Positions 1 to 13,360 of a stretch of DNA of 64,000 bases are shown here, piece by piece. The notes beneath the pieces are model-generated. The model ran no database searches, had not been told where the DNA came from, and was given only the letters and a program-made list of their open reading frames with translations. Position 1 is the stretch's first letter. Every line of letters starts with the position of its first letter. The position numbers and the translations under genes were made by a program. The DNA lies in contig OY755047.1 of the NCBI GenBank assembly GCA_963576565.1, forward strand, positions 28,681,351-28,745,350, given 5' to 3'. The stretch comes from Aspidapion aeneum. Lineage: Eukaryota > Arthropoda > Insecta > Coleoptera > Brentidae.

Positions 1-2021
1 GTCACTTTGTCTTAAATAATCCCAATTTTTTAAATATTTGTCTTTGTCTAGAACACATCGTGTTGCGGACGGTAGACAGTCCGTTCTGGACAAGGACAAC
101 AATCGTCCAAAATGTAGTAAGTTGTGTTACAAAAAGTATATAATTGAAATACTTAGCTGAGTAGAAGTAAGTAGTAACGCTTATCATGGAATAAGACTTA
201 CCTCCCTTTTTTTATGTACAATAAAATTATGACTATTTTAGGCAACTAACTCATATGGAAAAATTGTACAATAAATACGAGAGTGATCTGAGTATGTTAT
301 GAAAATAGAGTTAAAAGCTCTGTTCTTTGTTTAAGTTTATAACTTTATAATAAGGAAATGGGAATACTGATTTTTAACCAAAAAAGGTCCATACTGACTC
401 TTTTCGTTGACAATTATTTTCATCACTTTTTGAAAACCAATCCCCAATTTTTCGGTGGTCTTCAAAAGCTCGATCAAACATCAGATTACGCCACTTGTAA
501 TTCTCTTTTTCAGCATTTTCTTGCTATCCTTGTTAATCCTCCTGGACCAAAAGAGAACAATAGATGGCCGAAAAGGTCAAAAACGGTAAAAAAAGACAAT
601 CGCCAATGCAGGAGGTCCGGCAAATCAGAGGAGTCTATCAAGTTGCATGCGGCTAAGAGCGAGTAAAACGTTTTGGAACTTTTTAAACTTAAATTTAAAG
701 GGTTGAATTACATACACAAATGGGATCAGTTGGGCCGTGAAATGACTTAAAGGGGTAATTGGATCAATTAAAACTAAAAAAAGGAAAAAAAGCAACCGTA
801 TTAGCTTTCAGCTTCTCAAAAAGTTAGTAAATATCAAATAAGTAATATAAATTTAAATAAAATAGAAACAAGTAAGTCTCTTTTACCTTCTTAGCCCGCG
901 TAGCAATGGCTAGAGAAGGTATTATTTTCGACGAAAAAAAAACTTTTTTGAGATAACGCCAAAAATGTGTTATTTGGATGTATTTTAACCTATCCTAGCA
1001 ATATCGTCGTGATGTCTGTCTGCGTGTGTATATTATTTCTGTCCGTAAGACGATAGCTCCTTCGACAATATTACGAGCTGATTAGATTTTCGTCAAAATC
1101 CATTAATGCTAATGACAGTTGTTTGACAATTAAAAACTTAAAAAAATGCTAACTTTTTAAAGGAGCATGGTATTAATAAACTGTTTTCGGAATATAGTAG
1201 ATTATATTTTGCTTAAAACTCCATGGGGGCTTTAGTTTCTGAGATATTTACAAAAACTGTTTTCAAGGATAATATATTATCATGGCTTCACTTGAAGTGT
1301 GATAATAGGCTAGCTAGGAAGGTGCCAGATCCGTCATGCATCCATTTATTTTAAATTATACATTTTCAAATCTTCTTTTAAATCAGCTTAGCCAAACGTC
1401 GCAAAAGAATTCACACTTAGCTACCCCTAGTTGGAGTACCACAGGAAAGTAAATTGGGGCCATTACTATTTATTTTTACATACCATCAATTTTAAAAAAA
1501 TGCTTAATTCAGATGTTTGCGGACGATACGTTAATTTATTTAAAAGAAAATTTATTGAAAATATATTTTACAAACATTATAAAATATATTTTAATTAAAA
1601 AAATTATAATAATATACTGCCAGAATCATGAAAACAATTTTCGATGAGCGTGCGGAAAATCGCACATTCGTGGAAAATGTTGACACATGTTATACGATTT
1701 CCAAAGCATTGTCATGTTTTACTTTCATATATTTTTTCTCAGTCCATAAGGTATTGTGGTACTATACTATCAATGTAATAAAATATAGAAAGAATAAACA
1801 TTCCTATCTACCATTTAAAAACATATTTTCTCATACAACACTTCTAAATCTCCGTTTCTCACACATTAAATTTCACACGTGTCAGATTCTTTGCTAAAAA
1901 TTACAACTTTTTAAACCACCAAAGGGTAGAGCCTTCACAACCCCCCTGCTGATGACCGTTAACCGCAGGGTTAAACATTAGGTGTGAAATTTATCCGTTT
2001 ATGGTATAGTTGCATCGGGAA
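1..2021. other. Non-coding, no recognisable gene
   Basis: AT-rich DNA with short open frames only (for example 358-666 and 1628-1897). None shows a domain, biased composition or splice context that I can defend. I see no intact repeat ends here. It is probably decayed transposon or intergenic DNA. Confidence 0.6.
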
Positions 2022-2114
2022 TGGGACAATTCGCCGCGGCCTATTCGCGGCGGCCGATTCGCCGCGGGACAATTCGCCGCCGGCCGATTCGCCGCGGGAA
2101 CAATTCGCCGCGAG
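2022..2114. repeat. GC-rich tandem repeat, about 30-bp unit
   Basis: About three degenerate copies of a unit that alternates GGGACAATTCGCCGC with CGGCCGATTCGCCGC. The block is strikingly GC-rich in very AT-rich surroundings. Each unit is itself built of two related halves (ATTCGCCGC). I cannot assign it to a named family from the sequence alone. Confidence 0.8.
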
Positions 2115-2284
2115 ATTTTTTGTTTTATGATATAACCATTGACAATTGTTTAAACATTTTTATTTAGCTTGACTTCATATAATATATTTGTTTATTAGTT
2201 TGGTTATAACTTTTTTCACACTTTTTTCAAAAATTTGGTGGTCAGTATACAATTCAACATTTTTTTTATTAAAAAAATAAATAA

Positions 2285-2580
2285 AATGGTGGATTTAAAA
2301 TGGCGGATTTTCCCATTTATGAACCGATTTGCATCAAACTCGGAACTTTAAGATATTTCAGGTCGATGATAATAATTATTTTTATCCAAAATGGCGGACT
2401 TTCCCATTTATGAACCAATGCGTGTTTCAGGTCGCTTATTATTATTTCTAACTTAAACTTTTAAAAAATCAAAATGGCGGTTCCAAGATGGATTTTCCCA
2501 TTTATTAACCGATTTGCATCAAACTCGGAATTTTGAGATCTTTCAGGTCGCTAATTATTATTATTCTAAAGTTCTGAATT
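2285..2580. repeat. Degenerate tandem repeat, three copies
   Basis: Three imperfect copies of a unit of about 80-130 bp. Each has AAATGGCGG or AAGATGG, then TTTCCCATTTATGAACC, then CATCAAACTCGGAA or a shorter version, then TTTCAGGTCG. An open frame at 2514-2720 runs through the last copy and is not thought to be coding. Confidence 0.6.
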
Positions 2581-5251
2581 TGATTCATATTGGTTCACAA
2601 ATGGGAACATGGCGGAATTTTGAATCTTTGGGAAAAATGGTACCAAATGCAAAAGTTTTGGTTGTTTCCAGAAGTCTGACATTTTACTTGGTACTAAGCC
2701 CCACTAGCCCTTTCCCCTAATTTCGCCTCTGATAGAAACAAAAAGTTTATAATTGTGCTACTTCATTGGAAACGTAGCTTTACAAACCAGTGGCGGATCC
2801 AGAATTCATAAAGGGGAGAGGCCAAAATACCAATAAAAACCAAAAAAACATTTCTGCTGTTTTAAATAAGTCTGACCTCTGAAGTTTCAACTGATTATTT
2901 TAAATTTATTTCTGGCTTTAAAAATCCAATCCAATCCACTTTGGCCTACGCATCAAAGGCTATCTGGCCACAGACATTGTGATTACAGTTTTATAATCTG
3001 TTTGCTAGGCTGGCTTTAAAAAATATACCTATAAATTTGTTTTTGTTTGGTTATTAGTTAACTTTTTTTAAAAACTGACACGAAGTAGTTTTAGCTCTAA
3101 ACAGCGACCTAAAATGTAAACATTTAAGCTATTGCAGCGAAGCACCTCTTAATCGAAACCAAACGATTAAGACATCTCTAGATTCTGCCAAAAATTTGCA
3201 AAGTCATCGAAAAAATTTAGACTTCATAGTATCAAGTGTCTCAAACATAATAGAAACTTGAAGCATGTATAGGAAAACATTTCACACGCATGGGGTTGAT
3301 GTTTTGTTCAAAGTTAATGTTCGAAAAATAGCTCTCTATTGATCGTCTTGTGGGGTAGGAAGTCTTGAAGAATAGAAAACGATTAAGAGTTAAAAGGTCT
3401 ACCACGGCACAAAAGGCACTGTGACGCTGATGGGGTAGTTTTTCTTAAAAATCGGTAATTAAAAATTTGAATAAAAAGGAAACTGATCCACAACGATCTA
3501 AAGGAATCAATCAGTTCTATAAGGGTTATAAACCCCTTACCGTTTGATAAATTTTCATGGCGTGATGCCTACCTCACAAGAACCTAAATAAAAGGCTAGA
3601 TATAAATTAAAAAATACACTATTAAGTTAATTAGATAGCTAAACCTTGGCTCATAATAATTATTAAGGTACTTGTTCCAGTTCACGTCAGTGAATTAAGA
3701 CTTCTATTGCACGAAATTATGAATAAGTAAAGATTTTCATAATAATTTTATAACAACGCCTATAACGTTAAAAGGCAACTCGAAAAGCAATATTGCTGCG
3801 AAATTTATTTTAGTTATGCCTCAGCACTCAACCTCGTGGTAGGTGTTTTCTTAAATTAAGAGAACTGCAATTCTAAATGTTTTTTTATTAAATTTCTTTA
3901 TAAAGTATACATTTCAAAAAAAACTCAACACAAACTAAACTGTAAATTTTTCGTAAACTTTTTTAAAAATATTTTCTGGAAAAAACAGCTGTGACGGAGT
4001 TTTGGACAAGAAATATTACTTGTTACAAGCTTGACGAAAAATGCGCTTATTTCGTCATACCCTTTTTCTGACAGATTTCTTAAATATAAAATGCAAAAAT
4101 GAGTTGACGCTAGCGTAAAAGATATTTGTTTTTTTTGTAAAATTATTAATTAAAAGGTGAGCCCCATTCTTTATGCTGTACTGCTGTGGGTTCTTTCTAA
4201 ATTTGCTAAAGGGTTAAAATTTATTTTTTAATGATCTTTGTAATTTTCCCGAAAAAACTGGAGTGGCGATGTTCTGGACATTTCTTTTTATTTTGACCAA
4301 TTTTTCGTCATTACTTTATAAATGTGCTGAATTTTAGGATTTTATTTCTGAATGTTTCGTAATACAATAACTAAACTATATTTTGAATGAAAAATTTAAA
4401 CATAAGATTTATATAGATAGATATTAAGTAATTAGGTATCAATGTGTGTTTTAATATTACCAAATAAAGATATGACGAAAAGTGGGACAGTACAATGACA
4501 AATGTATACTTTGTTTTTCTTTTATAAAATATGTTTGTCTTCTACAGGGTGTTCTTTTTAATTAAAAAGGGCATTTGCGTGTATTTTGTCATACTTTCGA
4601 ACACTTTGAGGAATAAACTTTAACCCTCTATCTCCCTTTTGGTACAGTAGTCACAGTTGCGTGTATAATGAATGGGACTTAGTGTACCAAAGGGGAGATA
4701 TATATGAAAGCTTATTTTGATGGTCTTTTGAATGTCTTTACAATCCTGTAAAAATTTAGAAACTCTGTGTGTTCGTTTTTGACCTTTTCCAAGTTTAACA
4801 TAGAACGATAAAAAAATCAATTAAAAACATTTCAAAATTACACACAGCAATTCGTATGTTTGGCTAATAAAATAATTTTCAGAAAACTATGTTATTATAA
4901 AAAAATTAACTTAGATTGCATTCAGATCTTTGCGTAGACCACCCAAATTGAATTCTGACATCATTTGCTAAAATTAAGTGGCTAAATTTCAATTATAGTG
5001 ATCACCCTTTTATTTTGTCATTTCTTCTGCGGTTGGCCTACTTGAATAAGGAGCATATAATTTTAAAATCATTAAAATTCCCAGTGTTTACAAAAATAAG
5101 ACTTTCATTTTATCCCGAATCTCACCACGCGATGTTTGTCAAGCCATGGTTAGGTCGTTTAGTAGTTATCCTGTATGTACACTCGCTCACATTTTTAATG
5201 TCTTCTTAGTCTTATATTTGAAGAAACCCAAGAAATATTATGTAGCTTGGC
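2581..5251. other. Non-coding, decayed repeats
   Basis: No gene is recognised. A CAGTGGCGGATCC motif at 2790 and a CAGGGTGTTC motif near 4545 look like isolated ends of hAT-type and fold-back elements. I could not pair either with a convincing partner end and target duplication. Confidence 0.5.
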
Positions 5252-6672
5252 AACAGTGGCGGCTGGTGACGTCATAAATTGGAGGGGGCAGAAATTTATA
5301 TTGCATGGAAAAGAAGATAAAAAACTTACCTAAACAATTTTATTTTAGCACTTTACAAACAAGCAGCTACTTGGTGTAGTTTTTAGTTTATTTGTTTATA
5401 GATAAAGTCTATTCACCCTTCTTTTACTTGCGCAAAGTGCTCGGATTAGTACCAGTTTCAGACTAATCATGGCCCTGTAGAGCAACCTCAAAAATCCCAC
5501 AGAATTTTAAACAGTCTATTTATTAACCTACTAAGCATATGTCTATTTTTTGCCCCATTTTCATTATGTTCGGTAATGTTTTTCCTTTAGGCACTATTCA
5601 ATTTGCACCTAATATCAGTCTTGCCTAGCATAGAAAATTCTGTGTGGTTATTTAAATAAGTAGCACTTACTTTGTGTCTTTAACTTTTCACTAAAGTGCT
5701 TGATATCACACATTCCCTGTGCCAACCACGCAGGATCATTTTGTGAATTGTTTATAATAAGACAAATAAAGCAATTTCGTTTTTCACAACCGCACAACCA
5801 CTTTTCAGCATAGTATAATTTTTTATTACTTGCTCTAAAATTTTGGTTAATTTTTAGGATTTTTAGATCCGGTCTATGTGGCCCTAAAGATTTTATTTGT
5901 AATTGAAGTTCATGTGTCAACGTATTTACATTTGCACAGTTAATTATATAATCGACGGTATTTATTTCCATTTTGAAAACAAACAAAAACAAAATGAAAC
6001 AATGGAAACGCGACCGGCAAGACTTTTAACTACTGACCCTGACGTACTCCAAATCAAAACAAACTCATACGTCTTTACTAAGAATAGAACCGGCAACACG
6101 TAGGAAGAACAACGAACGGTTTGGCACGATGAATATGGCTGACGTGAACTAAAACAAACATTCAGCCCGCCCCCGCGCGAGAACAGCCCATACACCGCTG
6201 AAAAACGGGTGAAATCTAAATCTTGTCCCGCGCGGTGTTGCCGGCTTGTAGTTATTTACGCTAAAAAAGTTTACCCAGTTAACCACAGACTAAAAAAACG
6301 AACTAGACATTTCACAATGAAAGATTTAACTTTTTTTAAATAAATCAATTAAAAATACTGGTTGTTGTCTAGTTTTGGAAAGGCACTGCCCATTGCCCTC
6401 CCTGTACTGTCGTGCATAAGCTATAATGCAGTTAACCAACATTTGGACAATTTTCACTTTTTGGTGCCGTCTTAATCACAACATTATTCTACATCAGTTT
6501 TTTTAAGCAAATCTTCTTTAGCTTTTGTGGTTTTCAAGAAACAAATAATTTACAGTTATCAAGGATCATCGTTTGTCTATTATTTTCTGGGTTTTTTGAT
6601 CCAAACTAGGAAAATTTTATAGGTAGTTAACGGCATTTTAGCTTAAACACGGCAGTGTAGCAGCCACCACTG
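5252..6672. mobile_element. Possible non-autonomous hAT-like element
   Basis: The left end reads ACAGTGGCGGCTGGTGAC. The reverse complement of the right end reads ACAGTGGTGGCTGCTAC. These are imperfect inverted termini of the CAGTGG type, also seen in the 15-kb element. No matching 8-bp target duplication is visible, so the boundaries are uncertain. Open frames inside (5648-5992, 5903-6103) have no recognisable domain. Confidence 0.35.
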
Positions 6673-7823
6673 TCTTCTAGTCCAATCAAATATAAATTGA
6701 TATATGAATCTTACTTATTTCAGAAGATTCGTATTGGAAACACTCCCAAAACTTAGTTTCTTATTAATTGCACCCTTAACTACGCCCTCTAAAAAGAAGT
6801 TCTATTTTGTATCAAGAATGCTTTAAATCTTAGCTAATTCTGACCTACCGCGGCATATTTTTGGGTAATATTTGAGAACTACTCTAGAAAATAATTAAGT
6901 TGTTTGTTTTTGGCGAATTAGTTCCACCCTCAATTAAGTTAATTATAGGTTAATTATTCTTAGTAATTACTTTTGTTTCTTCAAGCGCAAGCGTTAGAAT
7001 CAATTATTTTTCGAAAAGTATCAACAAAAAATTGGCAAAAATAATTTATCATGTTTGTGCATTTTTTATATTTTAATCAAAAATACCATTTTACACACAA
7101 ATTTTTTTGTTTTGTAATCAATGCAAAAAAATTGCATTTACACAAGGGCACTCATCGTAAAGCAAGCTTTACGTTGAGTAAGTTTGGAAGTAGGGAGGGA
7201 GAGTAAATTATAATTTTGGGGTTTTTTGATTTCCACAAGGGTTTGGTTTTAATCTTTATCAATTTGCCAAATTTCAGATTTGTAACATGTCTAGTCTAAG
7301 TACTGTAGAATTTTGATGATCATACATCAAACGCTGTTTTTTTTAAACTTTTATTGGTAAAATTAATTATATATATATAATAATAAAATTATGTAGAGAT
7401 AAAACAATTTTTATTTTTTAGTTAACAACGACACATTGTAGAAAAAAAAGTTAAGATACATTTTTTTACTGAAATTAGACTGTGATTTCAAAAATAATTT
7501 GAAAGCAAAAAAAAATCCATTGGCGTATCATTTTTTCTTCAAAAATCTGACCGTCACCGCCCGTGCGCACGCCCCTGGCAAACCAAAATTTTTGCTTTAT
7601 GAAGAAAAGTATACAGCTAAATTAACCTTTATTCTGTACCAAATTTAGCTTTATTGTCCCAAGTAGTTTTCTAGAAAATAAATTTTCGTTTTTTTTAAAG
7701 AAAACTTTAACAGACTGTATTTTCCTAACGAAGCACTTTTCCACCTATGTTGTATAGACTTTTTTTTTCATATTTTTCAATGTACAATACGCCGGTGAAG
7801 TTTGGCATGTTAAGATCGGGTCA
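6673..7823. other. Non-coding, no recognisable feature
   Basis: AT-rich DNA with homopolymer runs. No gene or clear transposon boundary is seen. Confidence 0.5.
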
Positions 7824-8040
7824 CCCTGTATATTCAAATCAAGCAGAATATCTCGCGATGACACTTATTATCAAATTGCACTGGAAAGCACCATGTTAAG
7901 AAAAGGAGAAAGAGATAGACTCGATCAACTTGTGCATGTGGAAGTGTTTGAGCTTCTTGACAATAGGTAATGTGCTAGAAGATTAAAAAGAGTAAAGCCG
8001 TTTGAGCTAATAAACTAAATTAAATAAATAAAAGAAAATA
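7824..8040 (+). pseudogene. Jockey-like LINE 3' fragment, internally deleted
   Basis: This piece is a shortened duplicate of the next feature. It shares the ATATTCAAATC start, the ATGACACTT..AAATTG..GAAAGCACC stretch and the end encoding a PFEL-like C-terminus, followed by TAA and an A-rich tail. Most of the reverse transcriptase C-terminal region is missing between the two parts. It does not code for a working protein. Confidence 0.55.
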
Positions 8041-8104
8041 ATGTTATAAACAAAATTGTGATTTATTTACTCGAAGCAGAAAAAAAAACAACATTCCCAC
8101 CATA

Positions 8105-8574
8105 TTCAAATCAGACAAAATATCCGGTATGACACTTGATGCCAAATTGCGCTAAAAAGCACATGTTAAGATAAATAAGAATAACTTGACATAAGGTATA
8201 GAAATATGAACTGGCTAATTGGAAGGAAGTCCAATTTAACAATTTATAATAAGTTACTGCTTCATAGACAAATACTGAAACCAGCATGGACATAATATGG
8301 TATTCAAATATGGGGTTCTACTAAAGATAGTAACATTCTAGTTTCATTCATTCACAGATTTTAAAATAAAGTATTAAGAAAGATTGGGAATGCACCTTGG
8401 TACGTTCGAAATAGTGACTTATCAGAACCTAGAAATCGAAACTGTAGCAGAGATGATAAAAAATTACGCAAAAAGCCATGAAGATCGACATGTGAATGTG
8501 GAAGCCATTGAGCTTCCAGACAATACTATGCTCGTTCGAAGAATAAAAAAGAGAAGCTGTTTGAGCTAGTGAAT

Positions 8575-8580
<6 letters not shown>
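8105..8580 (+). pseudogene. Jockey-clade LINE reverse transcriptase, 3' end fragment
   Basis: Conceptual translation in broken frames gives the usual end of jockey-clade reverse transcriptases. There is an LGM-LDAKLRWKAHV-like part, WLIGRKSNLTIYNKLLLHRQ, then KPAWTYGIQIWG, NKVLRKIGNAPWYVRN and a final basic KKRSCLS-like tail. Internal stops and frameshifts show that it is dead, and its 5' part is absent. The 8384-8569 open frame is the intact last stretch. The copy ends in an AATTAAATATATA tail that runs into the (TA)n array. Confidence 0.75.

Positions 8581-8632
<52 letters not shown>
8573..8632. repeat. (TA)n microsatellite
   Basis: An almost pure TA dinucleotide run of about 55 bp. It lies exactly between the 3' end of a jockey fragment (+) and the 3' end of an RTE-like LINE (-). 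It is therefore likely the expanded tail of one or both. Confidence 0.9.
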
Positions 8633-8633
<1 letters not shown>

Positions 8634-10610
8634 CGGTTTCACAACGTTCTACGTCTTCCGATACCCAATCTCCACTCGTTTCTGTTTGCCCATAATTCAT
8701 CATCTAGGCCTCTTATTCTTATTTCACTGTCTATTCCTTCTCTCCAGCTTCTCCTTGGCCGTCCTCGTTTTCTTCGGCCAGTTGGTTTCCATTGTAGTAT
8801 TTGTTTAGGTAGGCTTTCATCATTCATTCTTTGTACATGTCCGTACCACACCAGTTGTTTTGTTCTTATATCATCCACTAAAGTACGTTCACCCACTGTC
8901 ATAATTTCTCTTATTCTTTGATTTGTAACTCTTTCTCTTTTTGATTTCCATCTCCTTGGCGAAAAGCATTTTTTCTGTTCTATCCTTGATTGGCCATACT
9001 TCTGAGCCGTATGTAATAATACTTTTTACAATGGTGTTATATAAAAGCTTTTTGTTATGTTTTGATATACTTTGGTCTCAAATTATTTCATTTAATAAGG
9101 TTATTGCTTTTTTTCCTTGTACGTTTCGATCTTCTATAGCTTTGTCTAGTGTTCCATCAGCTGTAATTTTTAGACCTAAGTATTTATACTCATCACAGGC
9201 CTGAATTCGCTGCCCGGTATTTAAGATTAGATCCTATTTCATTCCACCGATACACATATACTCTGTCTTATTAAGATTAACCTCTAGTCCCCACTTATTG
9301 TACTCTTCTATTAGTTTTCGTGTCATATATTCGAGGTCCTCATAATCCTGAACCACTACTATTTGATCATCGGCGAAACACAAAGTAAACAAGGTGGTTT
9401 CGTCCAACGGAATTCCCATGTTTTGGCATTTTGTCTTCCATACTTTAAGGACTTGTTCTAAGTATATCTTGAAGAGCGTAGGCGAGATACAGCAACCTTG
9501 TTTCAGACCTTTATTTACTTGAAAGCCTTTGGTTAGTTTTGCTTTTATTTTAACTTTTGCCTTACTATTGCGGTATAACTATTTGATGGCCTTACTTCTC
9601 TTCTATCTTCAGTTAAAAGTCTTTTAAAATGCTCATCTCATTCTTTGTCTGGTATTGGTGAAATGATATCTCTGCATGTTTCTTTTTTAATCGATCTTAT
9701 AGTTTTCCAGCTTTCGGTACTTCTTCTACGTCCTGAGTGGCACTTTTGCGTCCACGAATGATTTTTCTTATCACTGATGATTCTTCTCACCTTTGCGCGA
9801 TTTTGTATTCTTGTCTGCTTCTTTATGTCTTTTGGGATAAGTAGGTGAGATATAATTTCCTTTTTTCCTCTATTTCTCTTTCAATCTCAGCATCCCACCC
9901 GTATGGTTTTCTTCTTTTAGAAGTTTCTTCCACTAATACTAGTGCTTCTTTTGCAGCTTGGTGGATGCCTAATGTAATACATTCGTATTCCTCATCTGGG
10001 GTTGTATTAAGTTTTTCGTTCAGTCTCTTTTTGTATAATTTTTTACGCTGTCATATTCTAGGCTTAGTTGATTATATTTACAGTAATCAATTTCTTCAAT
10101 CACTGTATCAAGATGTTGTTGATGCAGGCTTCGGTCTTGATAAGAAAAGAGAATTTTGGACTCCAGAAAATAGTGATCACTTCCGCATGTTGATCCACGC
10201 TTTGTTCTGACATCTTGAATTTTTAGTTTTGTCTTTTGTTTAGTAATAAGATAATCAATGACGGATTTCAGGTTTTGTGAGGGTTTGGTCCAGGTATATT
10301 TGTGTATTTCCTTATGTTGAAAAAAATCGTTTTGGATTTTTAGGTCTAATTGCTCACATACTGTAAGCCGGTTTCCATTGTCATTAACAACATTTTCTCC
10401 ATATTGGCCAACTGTCAGATCATTAACTCTGTTACCGGTTCTACTATTTAAATCTCCCAATATGACAATTTCTCTAGATGTACTTACTGCTGATATTTCA
10501 TTGTGTATTTTTTCAAAAAAATTGTCTTTCACGGCTACATTTGCATCGTCGATATACGCATAGATTCCAAAAATCAAAGTCTCATTTCTTTTATTCTTAT
10601 ATTCATTTTA
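8633..10610 (-). pseudogene. RTE-like LINE, copy A (endonuclease plus partial reverse transcriptase)
   Basis: It reads leftward. At 10020-10577 an EEP-type (apurinic-like) endonuclease C-terminal half is seen, with the motifs VILGDLNSRTG and GSDHYF. Then comes a linker (about 9600-10020). At 9234-9590 lies reverse transcriptase with the motif-C FADD box (LCFADDQIVV). At 8639-8902 is the C-terminal tail with WYGHVQRMNDE and GRRKRGRPRRSW. There is no RNase H, which fits the RTE group. Frames are broken by stops. The first RT motifs are absent near 9590, where copy B (28310) is continuous, so copy A has an internal deletion. The 3' end is marked by AACCGATAAATATA and the TA run, like the simple-repeat tails of RTE elements. 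Confidence 0.8.
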
Positions 10611-11616
10611 ATTAGCCTTTCATTGACTGCTTCCCAGTTGGTGATAAATTTTCTAAATTAAATAAAATATATAAAACAAAATAATACTATAAATACATCA
10701 AAGAGGGGGATGTGTTGATGAATTTTAGGTTTAAATCTAACTTTTCTAGTAATTAAGTTAAAACAAAATTGCTAATTAGTCTTGCTGACGAGACAGTAAT
10801 ACAATAAACAGAGTATGTTAGAAAAATCACAAACAATTCTATAAACTAATATTTTACACTGCGGTAGAAAAAACTAGAATTTGTTACCGATTCCTTTTCT
10901 TTGGTTATCTCGATCCAATCTAATAGAACATAACTGTGATCGAACAATAGATTTATTTCTTTGGCTACTGAAGCAGTAGCATTGTGGATCATATATCACT
11001 ATAATCAAATCTATTGAAAACCTAGAATCACAACTTTCTAATAATCGCCAACAAAAAAACCGACTTTTATTGTAAAAAGGAAATCATTATTTTATTCTAT
11101 TTGCTTGTGCGGTTTTTGGACGTACCCCACGTAGAGTATATACAAGGGGGTGGTCTTTTTATGATATTCGCAGTTTTATATAAAAGGACCCTAGCAGTTT
11201 GTGTCCAATGTTCTATAAAAGGATCCACGTTTGATATCATTTGATTTCTAAGAGTATTCACACCTTGATACCTTTATTTTAGGGGTAGTTTTACAAGGCG
11301 GTCTAGTATGGTTGGCAATCATTATTAAAAAAAATAATTGTAAAGGAAACCCAATTTAGACGTTTACAAATTAGGTGCGAAAAATTCGAAATTACTTTGC
11401 TTTATGTTTTTTAATAAAAGAAATAGTATTGTGTTGAAAAAAAAGTTTACCCGTGATACCATATGACATCTTCAAGATGTCTTGTTTATTTGGGGGTATG
11501 GCAGTGCCCTGCCAAGTTCGTGCAAACTGCAGTACCACCTTTTCTTGAAACATTTCAGCCCATATTTGACCTATCTATAACTCCACTTTGGATTGAGCCA
11601 CGAAACTCAAACAAAC
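10611..11616. other. Non-coding, no recognisable gene
   Basis: AT-rich DNA with no domain-bearing open frame. The 11463-11648 open frame ends inside the palindrome and is not considered a gene. Confidence 0.5.
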
Positions 11617-12100
11617 AAAAACTATGTAGAATTTTTGCCAAATTTTAAATAAGTGATGCTGCTAAACTAAAAAATAAGTTATATGCCTGGGAGGGGACGG
11701 TAAGCCATCATAAGTTCTATAAGTCTGCCAAATTTCAGCTTTGTAGCATGTCTGGAAGTACAGTAGAATTTTGATGATCTATACATGAGTGAGTTGCAAA
11801 TTCATCGTTTTTTAAAATTCCGTAACTTCTTTACTGCTTTATTACCAAGGGCTACGACTACGTAGCCCTTGGTAATAAAGCAGTAAAGAAGTTACGGAAT
11901 TTTAAAAAACGATGAATTTGCAACTCACTCATGTATAGATCATCAAAATTCTACTGTACTTCCAGACATGCTACAAAGCTGAAATTTGGCAGACTTATAG
12001 AACTTATGATGGCTTACCGTCCCCTCCCAGGCATATAACTTATTTTTTAGTTTAGCAGCATCACTTATTTAAAATTTGGCAAAAATTCTACATAGTTTTT
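11617..12100. repeat. Perfect 484-bp palindrome
   Basis: The left arm 11617-11856 and right arm 11861-12100 are reverse complements over 240 bp with no mismatch that I can find. They are separated by a 4-base loop (ACTA). The centre reads GGGCTACG-ACTA-CGTAGCCC. Sequence outside the arms differs at once. There is no coding content. It could be a very recent inverted duplication, a snap-back event, or a sequencing or assembly fold-back. Confidence 0.95.
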
Positions 12101-13358
12101 AAAAAAATTTCGCCTGCGGTACCAAAAATCTCCTTTGAATACTAAATTTTACAACTCAGATATCTATCAAAAATCGCTAATAAAAAATATTTTGATGTTT
12201 GCTGCCATTTTGGCCCCTCCCCCTGGAAATCCTGGATCCGAGATCAAAAAGTAAGAAACTTCGTGATCTTGTTACCCTAATAAAATATTCCAGAAGGCAA
12301 GATTTGTTTTTATACATATTTCATGAATACAAACATAAAATAGCATAAAATACGACCTTATGGGGAATCGCCCCTACCCCCCTTAAAACTGTCTTGGGCC
12401 CACTCCCAGACTTTTTTCTATATACGCCACTGTAAAATATAGTTTCAATAAATATAAAAGCAGTAGAGGAAAGATAGTAGAAGTTTTATAAGAAAGTGGA
12501 TTATAAAGTATTTCAAATACAAATTTATACAGGATGGCCCGGCGAAAGCGTACCAGACGCCATTTCGAGTATTTCCGGATGGAATTTGAAGTGGGACTTT
12601 TTAGCTACCTTGAAATTTTTGTCGCACGCATCTCATTCGCGGTGAAAACTTTACACTTTGAATAGGAAAAGTGGGTCGTGTGACGCCTTGTTTTAAAGGT
12701 CTTTAGAATATCTTTACAACCTTATAAAAATTTTAAAATCTATCGACTAGTTTTTGAGATATCTGCCTTCAAATTTAACATGGACTGATAAAATAAGAAT
12801 AAAATCAGAAAAATGCAAAATTCTGATTTAACTTTTTATTTACGAATGAACCTTTTTTATATTAGATTATATTTTTTATTATTTTATTTTCTGTCATCCG
12901 CAGAAGTTTGAGAAATCTTCATATGGGTTGAATAGAGAACAAGAAGGAAACAAAGTTATGAGGCAGGTCTGGAGAATAAGGGGGAGAAGGTAACAGTTTA
13001 ACTTCCTGATTGGCAGAATGGCGATGGTGATTATAAAACTTGATATCTTTAAAACCCTATCATTATAACCTTTGTTTTAAAAACCCAATTGAACAAAAGA
13101 AAAGTTAGCCAAAAATTAGCCCTTCAAATCAAAAACGGTTTGTCAGGCAGCAGCTTTTATCCCTTTTATGTTTTAAGATATGGGCAGAGGGCTCATTAGC
13201 GTGGTATAGAAAATTTTAAACGGTATTTTTGGCCGATCTGATCGATCCGATCAAGCGATATTTAATTATATGGTCTGGGTGCCGAAAATTCATATTGACT
13301 TTTTTGATTTTGGCTTTTCTTGTCTTAGTGAAATAAACTGTTGGCCAATAATAGACAA
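12101..13358. other. Non-coding, isolated transposon ends
   Basis: No gene. A TACGCCACTGTAAA motif near 12427 and an ACAGGATGGCCCGGCG motif near 12535 look like single ends of inverted-repeat elements. I could not pair them. Confidence 0.45.
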
Positions 13359-13360
13359 TA

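Noticed and set aside
2790..7585. A hAT element from CAGTGGCGGATCC (2790) to CGCCCCTGG (7575)
   Set aside because: The ends are poorly inverted and the flanking 8-mers do not match.
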